Source of the DNA: Utricularia gibba
Lineage: Eukaryota; Streptophyta; Magnoliopsida; Lamiales; Lentibulariaceae
Length of the DNA: 24,235 nt
Reading direction: 5' to 3'
NCBI GenBank assembly: GCA_002189035.1
Contig: NEEC01000456.1
Location: 1-24,235 of the forward strand
Position numbers and translations under genes: made by a program. Below are positions 1-10,286 of the stretch, piece after piece. The notes under the pieces were generated by a model. It was not told the DNA's origin, made no database searches, and was given only the letters and a program-made list of their open reading frames with translations. Within the stretch, counting starts at the first letter, position 1; each line of letters starts with the position of its first letter.

Positions 1-329
1 CGAGGCGATCTTTGCACATGCTTAGGGTGTGTCCCTACTCGAAGCCTCATGGTTTCCTCGCACACCGTTCGGCATCTCGTCGATATCCTGAAGACCGTGA
101 TGAGTCACGCTGCGCCCGCAATACCGTTTGGAAGCTCGTTCCGAGCCGGTCATCTTCCGTGTTTAAAGCTTCTTCGTCCGAGGATGCATCAGAGCTCGAA
201 TTATCGCCTTCTATTAGCCTTCATATGTGCCACAAAGTGGCCACCACGTTCGCGACGATGCGACTTGGAACACCAAAATCGACACGATTGTGAATTTTCG
301 GCTTGCAAAACATCTGCGTTTTTTCGGGT
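1..329 (+). repeat. M0: monomer truncated by the left window edge
   Basis: The first base corresponds to about position 20 of the reference monomer, so roughly 19 bp are missing at the 5' end. This copy has an unusual set of variants: 'ctactcgaag', 'cccgcaatacc', 'tttaaagc', 'cttcatatg' in place of 'cttcagatg', and 'gacacgattg'. The 'gacacg' state is otherwise seen only in M39 (13368-13711) and M46 (15774-16118), and 'catatg' only in M39. An extra A in 'gtgaattttcgg' is private to this copy. Confidence 0.95.
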
Positions 330-2047
330 GATGTGAAATATGGGTTTTCGAGGCGATCTTTGCACATGCTTAGGGTGTGTCCTACCCGAAGCCTCATGGT
401 TTCCTCGCACACCGTCGGCATCTCGTCGATATCCTGAAGACCGTGATGAGTCACGCTGCGCCCGGAATACCGTTTCGAAGCTCGTTCCGAGCCGGTCATC
501 TTCCGTGTTGAAAGCTTCTTCGTCCGAGGATGCATCAGAGCTCGAATTATCGCCTTCTATTAGCCTTCAGATGTGCCACAAAGTGGCCACCACGTTCGCG
601 ACGATGCGACTTGGAACACCAAAAATCGACGTGATTGTAATTTTCGGCTTGCAAAACATCTGCGTTTTTTCGGGTGATGTGAAATATGGGTTTTCGAGGC
701 GATCTTTGCACATGCTTAGGGTGTGTCCCTACCGAAGCCTCATGGTTTCCTCGCACACCGTTCGGCATCTCGTCGATATCCTGAAGACCGTGATGAGTCA
801 CGCTGCGCCCGGAATACCGTTTCGAAGCTCGTTCCGAGCCGGTCATCTTCCGTGTTGAATGCTTCTTCGTCCGAGGATGCATCAGAGCTCGAATTATCGC
901 CTTATATTAGCCTTCAGATGTGCCACAAAGTGGCCACCACGTTCGCGACGATGCGACTTGGAACACCAAATCGACGTGATTGTAATTTTCGGCTTGCAAA
1001 ACATCTGCGTTTTTTCGGGTGATGTGAAATATGGGTTTTCGAGGCGATCTTTGCACATGCTTAGGGTGTGTCCCTACCGAAGCCTCATGGTTTCCTCGCA
1101 CACCGTTCGGCATCTCGTCGATATCCTGAAGACCGTGATGAGTCACGCTGCGCCCGGAATACCGTTTCGAAGCTCGTTCCGAGCCGGTCATCTTCCGTGT
1201 TGAAAGCTTCTTCGTCCGAGGATGCATCAGAGCTCGAATTATCGCCTTATATTAGCCTTCAGATGTGCCACAAAGTGGCCCACGTTCGCGACGATGCGAC
1301 TTGGAACACCAAAATCGACGCGATTGTAATTTTCGGCTTGCAAAACATCTGCGTTTTTTCGGTGATGTGAAATATGGGTTTTCGAGGCGATCTTTGCACA
1401 TGCTTAGGGTGTGTCCTACCCGAAGCCTCATGGTTTCCTCGCACACCGTTCGGCATCTCGTCGATATCCTGAAGACCGTGATGAGTCACGCTGCGCCCGG
1501 AATACCGTTTCGAAGCTCGTTCCGAGCCGGTCATCTTCCGTGTTGAATGCTTCTTCGTCCGAGGATGCATCAGAGCTCGAATTATCGCCTTATATTAGCC
1601 TTCAGATGTGCCACAAAGTGGCCACCACGTTCGCGACGATGCGACTTGAACACCAAATCGACGTGATTGTAATTTTCGGCTTGCAAAACATCTGCGTTTT
1701 TTCGGGTGATGTGAAATATGGGTTTTCGAGGCGATCTTTGCACATGCTTAGGGTGTGTCCCTACCGAAGCCTCATGGTTTCCTCGCACACCGTTCGGCAT
1801 CTCGTCGATATCCTGAAGACCGTGATGAGTCACGCTGCGCCCGGATACCGTTTCGAAGCTCGTTCCGAGCCGGTCATCTTCCGTGTTTAAAGCTTCTTCG
1901 TCCGAGATGCATCAGAGCTCGAATTATCGCCTTCTATTAGCCTTCAGATGCCACAAAGTGGCCACCACGTTCGCGACGATGCGACTTGGAACACCAAATC
2001 GACGCGATTGTGATTTTCGGCTTGCAAAACATCTGCGTTTTTTGGGT

Positions 2048-2381
2048 GATGTGAAATATTTTTCGAGGCGATCTCACATGCTTAGGTGTGTCCCTACCCG
2101 AAGCCTCATGGTTTCCTCGCACACCGTTCGGCATCTCGTCGATATCCTGAAGACCGTGATGAGTCACGCTGCGCCCGGCATACCGTTTCGAAGCTCGTTC
2201 CGAGCCGGTCATCTTCCGTGTTGAAAGCTTCTTCGTCCAGGATGCATCAGAGCTCGAATTATCGCCTTCTATTAGCCTTCAGATGCCACAAAGTGGCCAC
2301 CACGTTCGCGACGATGCGACTTGGAACACAAAATCGACGCGATTGTGATTTTCGGCTTGCAAAACATCTGCGTTTTTGGGT
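2048..2381 (+). repeat. M6: shortest monomer (334 bp)
   Basis: Several small losses make this the shortest complete copy: 'gaaatatttttcg' (GGG lost after 'tat'), 'gatctcacatg', 'cttaggtgtg', 'gtccagg', 'atgcca', 'ggaacacaaaat' and a TC-less T-run end. None exceeds 4 bp. Some are shared with other copies ('gtccagg' with M14, M26 and M42; 'cttaggtgtg' with M31 and M42; 'acacaaaat' with M68), which argues that those are inherited rather than read errors. Confidence 0.8.
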
Positions 2382-3071
2382 GATGTGAAATATGGGTTTT
2401 CGAGGCGATCTTTGCACATGCTTAGGGTGTGTCCCTACCCGAAGCCTCATGGTTTCCTCGCACACCGTTCGGCATCTCGTCGATATCCTGAAGACCGTGA
2501 TGAGTCACGCTGCGCCCGGAATACCGTTTCGAAGCTCGTTCCGAGCCGGTCATCTTCCGTGTTGAAAGCTTCTTCGTCCGAGGATGCATCAGAGCTCGAA
2601 TTATCGCCTTCTATTAGCCTTCAGATGTGCCACAAAGTGGCCCACGTTTCGCGACGATGCGACTTGGAACACCAAAATCGACGTGATTGTAATTTTCGGC
2701 TTGCAAAACATCTGCGTTTTTTCGGGTGATGTGAAATATGGTTTTTCGAGGCGATCTTTGCACATGCTTAGGGTGTGTCCCTACTCGAAGCCTCATGGTT
2801 TCCTCGCACACCGTTCGGCATCTCGTCGATATCCTGAAGACCGTGATGAGTCACGCTGCGCCCGGATACCGTTTCGAAGCTCGTTCCGAGCCGGTCATCT
2901 TCCGTGTTGAAAGCTTCTTCGTCCGAGGATGCATCAGAGCTCGAATTATCGCCTTCTATTAGCCTTCAGATGTGCCACAAAGTGGCCACCACGTTCGCGA
3001 CGATGCGACTTGGAACACCAAATCGACGCGATTGTGATTTTCGGCTTGCAAAACATCTGCGTTTTTTGGGT

Positions 3072-3418
3072 GATGTGAAATATGGGTTTTCGAGGCGATC
3101 TTTGCACATGCTTAGGGTGTGTCCCTACCCGAAGCCTCATGGTTTCCTCGCACACCGTTCGGCATCTCGTCGATATCCTGAAGACCGTGATGAGTCACGC
3201 TGCGCCCGGAATACCGTTTCGAAGCTCGTTCCGAGCCGGTCATCTTCCGTGTTGAAAGCTTCTTCGTCCGAGGATGCATCAGAGCTCGAATTATCGCCTT
3301 CTATTAGCCTTCAGATGTGCCACAAAGTGGCCACCACGTTCGCGACGATGCGACTTGGAACACCAAAATCGACGCGATTGTAATTTTCGGCTTGCAAAAC
3401 ATCTGCGTTTTTTCGGGT
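3072..3418 (+). repeat. Reference full-length monomer (M9, 347 bp)
   Basis: This copy carries the majority state at most variable sites and no private deletion, so it serves as a reference. By hand count it has 86 G and 93 C in 347 bp (51.6% GC) and 33 CpG. Landmarks in order are: 'ttaggg' at 3112-3117, GATATC at 3172-3177, TTCGAA at 3218-3223, AAGCTT at 3256-3261, the 8-bp palindrome GATGCATC at 3273-3280, GAGCTC at 3282-3287, the 8-bp palindrome GTGGCCAC at 3327-3334, TCGCGA at 3340-3345, and a run of six T at 3408-3413 followed by 'cgggt'. Each landmark occurs about once per monomer across the array. I see no convincing internal subrepeat: the two halves do not align well by eye. Confidence 0.93.
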
Positions 3419-4106
3419 GATGTGAAATATGGGTTTTCGAGGCGATCTTTGCACATGCTTAGGGTGTGTCCCTACCGAAGCCTCATGGTTTCCTCGCACA
3501 CCGTTCGGCATCTCGTCGATATCCTGAAGACCGTGATGAGTCACGCTGCGCCCGGAATACCGTTTCGAAGCTCGTTCCGAGCCGGTCATCTTCCGTGTTT
3601 AAAGCTTCTTCGTCCGAGGATGCATCAGAGCTCGAATTATCGCCTTCTATTAGCCTTCAGATGTGCCACAAAGTGGCCACCACGTTCGCGACGATGCGAC
3701 TTGGAACACCAAAATCGACGCGATTGTGATTTTCGGCTTGCAAAACATCTGCGTTTTTTCGGGTGATGTGAAATATGGGTTTTCGAGGCGATCTTTGCAC
3801 ATGCTTAGGGTGTGTCCCTACCGAAGCCTCATGGTTTCCTCGCACACCGCGGCATCTCGTCGATATCCTGAAGACCGTGATGAGTCACGCTGCGCCCGGA
3901 ATACCGTTTCGAAGCTCGTTCCGAGCCGGTCATCTTCCGTGTTGAATGCTTCTTCGTCCGAGGATGCATCAGAGCTCGAATTATCGCCTTATTAGCCTTC
4001 AGATGTGCCACAAAGTGGCCACCACGTTCGCGACGATGCGACTTGGAACACCAAAATCGACGTGATTGTAATTTTCGGCTTGCAAAACATCTGCGTTTTT
4101 TCGGGT

Positions 4107-6174
4107 GATGTGAAATATGGGTTTTCGAGGCGATCTTTGCACATGCTTAGGGTGTGTCCCTACCGAAGCCTCATGGTTTCCTCGCACACCGTTCGGCATC
4201 TCGTCGATATCCTGAAGACCGTGATGAGTCACGCTGCGCCCGGAATACCGTTTCGAAGCTCGTTCCGAGCCGGTCATCTTCCGTGTTGAAAGCTTCTTCG
4301 TCCGAGGATGCATCAGAGCTCGAATTATCGCCTTCTATTAGCCTTCAGATGTGCCACAAAGTGGCCACCACGTTCGCGACGATGCGACTTGGAACACCAA
4401 ATCGACGTGATTGTAATTTTCGGCTTGCAAAACATCTGCGTTTTTTCGGGTGATGTGAAATATGGGTTTTCGAGGCGATCTTTGCACATGCTTAGGGTGT
4501 GTCCCTACCCGAAGCCTCATGGTTTCCTCGCACACCGTTCGGCATCTCGTCGATATCCTGAAGACCGTGATGAGTCACGCTGCGCCCGGAATACCGTTTC
4601 GAAGCTCGTTCCGAGCCGGTCATCTTCCGTGTTTAAAGCTTCTTCGTCCGAGGATGCATCAGAGCTCGAATTATCGCCTTCTATTAGCCTTCAGATGTGC
4701 CACAAGTGGCCACCACGTTCGCGACGATGCGACTTGGAACACCAAAATCGACGCGATTGTGATTTTCGGCTTGCAAAACATCTGCGTTTTTTGGGTGATG
4801 TGAAATATGGGTTTTCGAGGCGATCTTTGACATGCTTAGGGTGTGTCCTACCCGAAGCCTCATGGTTTCCTCGCACACCGTTCGGCATCTCGTCGATATC
4901 CTGAAGACCGTGATGAGTCACGCTGCGCCCGGATACCGTTTCGAAGCTCGTTCCGAGCCGGTCATCTTCCGTGTTGAAAGCTTCTTCGTCCAGGATGCAT
5001 CAGAGCTCGAATTATCGCCTTCTATTAGCCTTCAGATGCCACAAAGTGGCCACCACGTTCGCGACGATGCGACTTGTAACACCAGAATCGACGCGATTGT
5101 GATTTTCGGCTTGCAAAACATCTGCGTTTTTTGGGTGATGTGAAATATGGGTTTTCGAGGCGATCTTTGCACATGCTTAGGGTGTGTCCCTACCCGAAGC
5201 CTCATGGTTTCCTCGCACACCGTTCGGCATCTCGTCGATATCCTGAAGACCGTGATGAGTCACGCTGCGCCCGGAATACCGTTTCGAAGCTCGTTCCGAG
5301 CCGGTCATCTTCCGTGTTGAATGCTTCTTCGTCCGAGGATGCATCAGAGCTCGAATTATCGCCTTCTATTAGCCTTCAGATGTGCCACAAAGTGGCCACC
5401 ACGTTCGCGACGATGCGACTTGGAACACCAAAATCGACGTGATTGTAATTTTCGGCTTGCAAAACATCTGCGTTTTTTCGGGTGATGTGAAATATGGGTT
5501 TTCGAGGCGATCTTTGCACATGCTTAGGGTGTGTCCCTACCGAAGCCTCATGGTTTCCTCGCACACCGTTCGGCATCTCGTCGATATCCTGAAGACCGTG
5601 ATGAGTCACGCTGCGCCCGGATACCGTTTTCGAAGCTCGTTCCGAGCCGTCATCTTCCGTGTTGAATGCTTCTTCGTCCGAGGATGCATCAGAGCTCGAA
5701 TTATCGCCTTATATTAGCCTTCAGATGTGCCACAAAGTGGCCACCACGTTCGCGACGATGCGACTTGGAACACCAAAATCGACGTGATTGTAATTTTCGG
5801 CTTGCAAAACATCTGCGTTTTTTCGGTGATGTGAAATATGGTTTTCGAGGCGATCTTTGCACATGCTTAGGGTGTGTCCCTACCCGAAGCCTCATGGTTT
5901 CCTCGCACACCGTTCGGCATCTCGTCGATATCCTGAAGACCGTGATGAGTCACGCTGCGCCCGGAATACCGTTTCGAAGCTCGTTCCGAGCCGGTCATCT
6001 TCCGTGTTGAAAGCTTCTTCGTCCGAGGATGCATCAGAGCTCGAATTATCGCCTTCTATTAGCCTTCAGATGTGCCACAAAGTGGCCACCACGTTCGCGA
6101 CGATGCGACTTGGAACACCAAAAATCGACGCGATTGTAATTTTCGGCTTGCAAAACATCTGCGTTTTTTCGGGT
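4107..6174 (+). repeat. Six-monomer higher-order block, copy 1 (M12-M17)
   Basis: The order of types is: M12 'ccaaatcgacgtgattgtaa'; M13 lacking the TC before 'ggg' (ends 'ttttttggg'); M14 'ggatacc' plus 'cttgtaac'; M15 a plain 'gtgattgtaa' type; M16 with 'gagccgtcat' (one G lost); M17 with 'tatggttttcg' (one G lost). The same order recurs in the next 2.06 kb. The block is 2,068 bp. Confidence 0.65.
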
Positions 6175-8231
6175 GATGTGAAATATGGGTTTTCGAGGCG
6201 ATCTTTGCACATGCTTAGGGTGTGTCCCTACCGAAGCCTCATGGTTTCCTCGCACACCGTTCGGCATCTCGTCGATATCCTGAAGACCGTGATGAGTCAC
6301 GCTGCGCCCGGAATACCGTTTCGAAGCTCGTTCCGAGCCGGTCATCTTCCGTGTTGAAAGCTTCTTCGTCCGAGGATGCATCAGAGCTCGAATTATCGCC
6401 TTATATTAGCCTTCAGATGTGCCACAAAGTGGCCACCACGTTCGCGACGATGCGACTTGGAACACCAAATCGACGTGATTGTAATTTTCGGCTTGCAAAA
6501 CATCTGCGTTTTTTCGGGTGATGTGAAATATGGGTTTTCGAGGCGATCTTTGCACATGCTTAGGGTGTGTCCCTACCGAAGCCTCATGGTTTCCTCGCAC
6601 ACCGTTCGGCATCTCGTCGATATCCTGAAGACCGTGATGAGTCACGCTGCGCCCGGATACCGTTTCGAAGCTCGTTCCGAGCCGGTCATCTTCCGTGTTG
6701 AAAGCTTCTTCGTCCGAGGATGCATCAGAGCTCGAATTATCGCCTTATTAGCCTTCAGATGTGCCACAAAGTGGCCACCACGTTCGCGACGATGCGACTT
6801 GGAACACCAAAATCGACGATTGTGATTTTCGGCTTGCAAAACATCTGCGTTTTTTGGGTGATGTGAAATATGGGTTTTCGAGGCGATCTTCATGCTTAGG
6901 GTGTGTCCTACCCGAAGCCTCATGGTTTCCTCGCACACCGTTCGGCATCTCGTCGATATCCTGAAGACCGTGATGAGTCACGCTGCGCCCGGATACCGTT
7001 TCGAAGCTCGTTCCGAGCCGGTCATCTTCCGTGTTGAAAGCTTCTTCGTCCGAGGATGCATCAGAGCTCGAATTATCGCCTTCTATTAGCCTTCAGATGC
7101 GCCACAAAGTGGCCACCACGTTCGCGACGATGCGACTTGTAACACCAAATCGACGCGATTGTGATTTTCGGCTTGCAAAACATCTGCGTTTTTGGGTGAT
7201 GTGAAATATGGGTTTTCGAGGCGATCTTTGCACATGCTTAGGGTGTGTCCCTACCGAAGCCTCATGGTTTCCTCGCACACCGTTCGGCATCTCGTCGATA
7301 TCCTGAAGACCGTGATGAGTCACGCTGCGCCCGGAATACCGTTTCGAAGCTCGTTCCGAGCCGGTCATCTTCCGTGTTGAAAGCTTCTTCGTCCGAGGAT
7401 GCATCAGAGCTCGAATTATCGCCTTCTATTAGCCTTCAGATGTGCCACAAAGTGGCCACCACGTTCGCGACGATGCGACTTGGAACACCAAAATCGACGT
7501 GATTGTGATTTTCGGCTTGCAAAACATCTGCGTTTTTTCGGGTGATGTGAAATATGGTTTTCGAGGCGATCTTTGCACATGCTTAGGGTGTGTCCTACCG
7601 AAGCCTCATGGTTTCCTCGCACACCGTTCGGCATCTCGTCGATATCCTGAAGACCGTGATGAGTCACGCTGCGCCCGGAATACCGTTTCGAAGCTCGTTC
7701 CGAGCCGTCATCTTCCGTGTTGAAAGCTTCTTCGTCCGAGGATGCATCAGAGCTCGAATTATCGCCTTCTATTAGCCTTCAGATGTGCCACAAAGTGGCC
7801 ACACGTTCGCGACGATGCGACTTGGAACACCAAAATCGACGTGATTGTAATTTTCGGCTTGCAAAACATCTGCGTTTTTTCGGGTGATGTGAAATATGGT
7901 TTTCGAGGCGATCTTTGCACATGCTTAGGGTGTGTCCCTACCGAAGCCTCATGGTTTCCTCGCACACCCGTTCGGCATCTCGTCGATATCCTGAAGACCG
8001 TGATGAGTCACGCTGCGCCCGGAATACCGTTTCGAAGCTCGTTCCGAGCCGGTCATCTTCCGTGTTGAAAGCTTCTTCGTCCGAGGATGCATCAGAGCTC
8101 GAATTATCGCCTTCTATTAGCCTTCAGATGCGCCACAAAGTGGCCACCACGTTCGCGACGATGCGACTTGGAACACCAAAATCGACGTGATTGTAATTTT
8201 CGGCTTGCAAAACATCTGCGTTTTTTCGGGT
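6175..8231 (+). repeat. Six-monomer higher-order block, copy 2 (M18-M23)
   Basis: This 2,057-bp stretch repeats the marker order of M12-M17. M18 matches M12 except 'cttatattag'. M19 lacks the TC before 'ggg', like M13. M20 has 'ggatacc' and 'cttgtaac', like M14. M22 has 'gagccgtcat', like M16. M23 has 'tatggttttcg', like M17. The shared single-base deletions at matching positions make chance unlikely. Confidence 0.65.
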
Positions 8232-10286
8232 GATGTGAAATATGGGTTTTCGAGGCGATCTTTGCACATGCTTAGGGTGTGTCCCTACCGAAGCCTCATG
8301 GTTTCCTCGCACACCGTTCGGCATCTCGTCGATATCCTGAAGACCGTGATGAGTCACGCTGCGCCCGGAATACCGTTTCGAAGCTCGTTCCGAGCCGGTC
8401 ATCTTCCGTGTTGAAAGCTTCTTCGTCCGAGGATGCATCAGAGCTCGAATTATCGCCTTCTATTAGCCTTCAGATGTGCCACAAAGTGGCCACCACGTTC
8501 GCGACGATGCGACTTGGAACACCAAATCGACGTGATTGTAATTTTCGGCTTGCAAAACATCTGCGTTTTTTCGGGTGATGTGAAATATGGGTTTTCGAGG
8601 CGATCTTTGCACATGCTTAGGGTGTGTCCCTACCCGAAGCCTCATGGTTTCCTCGCACACCGTTCGGCATCTCGTCGATATCCTGAAGACCGTGATGAGT
8701 CACGCTGCGCCCGCATACCGTTTCGAAGCTCGTTCCGAGCCGGTCATCTTCCGTGTTTAAAGCTTCTTCGTCCGAGGATGCATCAGAGCTCGAATTATCG
8801 CCTTCTATTAGCCTTCAGATGTGCCACAAAGTGGCCACCACGTTCGCGACGATGCGACTTGGAACACCAAATCGACGCGATTGTGATTTTCGGCTTGCAA
8901 AACATCTGCGTTTTTTGGGTGATGTGAAATATGGGTTTCGAGGCGATCTTTGCACATGCTTAGGGTGTGTCCTACCGAAGCCTCATGGTTTCCTCGCACA
9001 CCGTTCGGCATCTCGTCGATATCCTGAAGACCGTGATGAGTCACGCTGCGCCCGGATACCGTTTCGAAGCTCGTTCCGAGCCGGTCATCTTCCGTGTTGA
9101 AAGCTTCTTCGTCCAGGATGCATCAGAGCTCGAATTATCGCCTTCTATTAGCCTTCAGATGCGCCACAAAGTGGCCACCACGTTCGCGACGATGCGACTT
9201 GTAACACCAGAATCGACGCGATTGTGATTTTCGGCTTGCAAAACATCTGCGTTTTTTCGGGTGATGTGAAATATGGGTTTTCGAGGCGATCTTTGCACAT
9301 GCTTAGGGTGTGTCCCTACCCGAAGCCTCATGGTTTCCTCGCACACCGTTCGGCATCTCGTCGATATCCTGAAGACCGTGATGAGTCACGCTGCGCCCGG
9401 AATACCGTTTCGAAGCTCGTTCCGAGCCGTCATCTTCCGTGTTGAAAGCTTCTTCGTCCGAGGATGCATCAGAGCTCGAATTATCGCCTTCTATTAGCCT
9501 TCAGATGTGCCACAAAGTGGCCACACGTTCGCGACGATGCGACTTGGAACACCAAAATCGACGTGATTGTATTTTCGGCTTGCAAAACATCTGCGTTTTT
9601 TCGGGTGATGTGAAATATGGGTTTTCGAGGCGATCTTTGCACATGCTTAGGGTGTGTCCCTACCCGAAGCCTCATGGTTTCCTCGCACACCGTTCGGCAT
9701 CTCGTCGATATCCTGAAGACCGTGATGAGTCACGCTGCGCCCGGATACCGTTTCGAAGCTCGTTCCGAGCCGGTCATCTTCCGTGTTGAAAGCTTCTTCG
9801 TCCGAGGATGCATCAGAGCTCGAATTATCGCCTTCTATTAGCCTTCAGATGCCACAAAGTGGCCACCACGTTCGCGACGATGCGACTTGGAACACCAAAA
9901 TCGACGTGATTGTAATTTTCGGCTTGCAAAACATCTGCGTTTTTGGGTGATGTGAAATATGGGTTTTCGAGGCGATCTTTGCACATGCTTAGGGTGTGTC
10001 CCTACCCGAAGCCTCATGGTTTCCTCGCACACCGTTCGGCATCTCGTCGATATCCTGAAGACCGTGATGAGTCACGCTGCGCCCGGAATACCGTTTCGAA
10101 GCTCGTTCCGAGCCGGTCATCTTCCGTGTTGAATCTTCTTCGTCCGAGGATGCATCAGAGCTCGAATTATCGCCTTCTATTAGCCTTCAGATGCGCCACA
10201 AAGTGGCCACCACGCACGATGCGACTTGTAACACCAAATCGACGCGATTGTGATTTTCGGCTTGCAAAACATCTGCGTTTTTGGGT
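8232..10286 (+). repeat. Six-monomer higher-order block, copy 3, diverged second half (M24-M29)
   Basis: M24 appears identical to M12 over 345 bp. M25 lacks the TC before 'ggg' and has 'tttaaagc', like M13. M26 has 'ggatacc', 'cttgtaaca', 'cagaat' and the 'gtccagg' deletion, like M14. The second half departs from the pattern: 'gagccgtcat' sits in M27 rather than the expected M28, which implies loss of one monomer or a different exchange register. The span is 2,055 bp. Confidence 0.5.

Noticed and set aside
3112-3117. 'ttaggg' in each monomer, resembling a telomere repeat unit
   Set aside because: There is a single copy per 343 bp, with no tandem TTAGGG or TTTAGGG run anywhere in the window, so this is not telomeric or interstitial telomeric DNA.
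3261-3280. CENP-B box-like sequence around 'cttcgtccgaggatgca'
   Set aside because: It matches the first TTCG and the central A of the mammalian CENP-B box but not the CGGG part (11 of 17 positions by hand). On the other strand, CCCG and CGAA near 'cccgga...ttcgaa' are 10-11 bp apart instead of 7. Neither is a credible box.
3072-3418. Monomer as a dimer of two related ~172-bp halves
   Set aside because: Short shared words such as 'cgttcg' and 'gaag' occur in both halves, but I could not extend them into a consistent alignment by eye. A self-alignment would settle it; above about 60% identity between halves would revive the idea.
3072-3418. Pol III promoter, tRNA or 5S rRNA-like origin of the monomer
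   Set aside because: I found no acceptable B box (GGTTCGANTCC type) or 5S internal control region on either strand, and no cloverleaf could be drawn.
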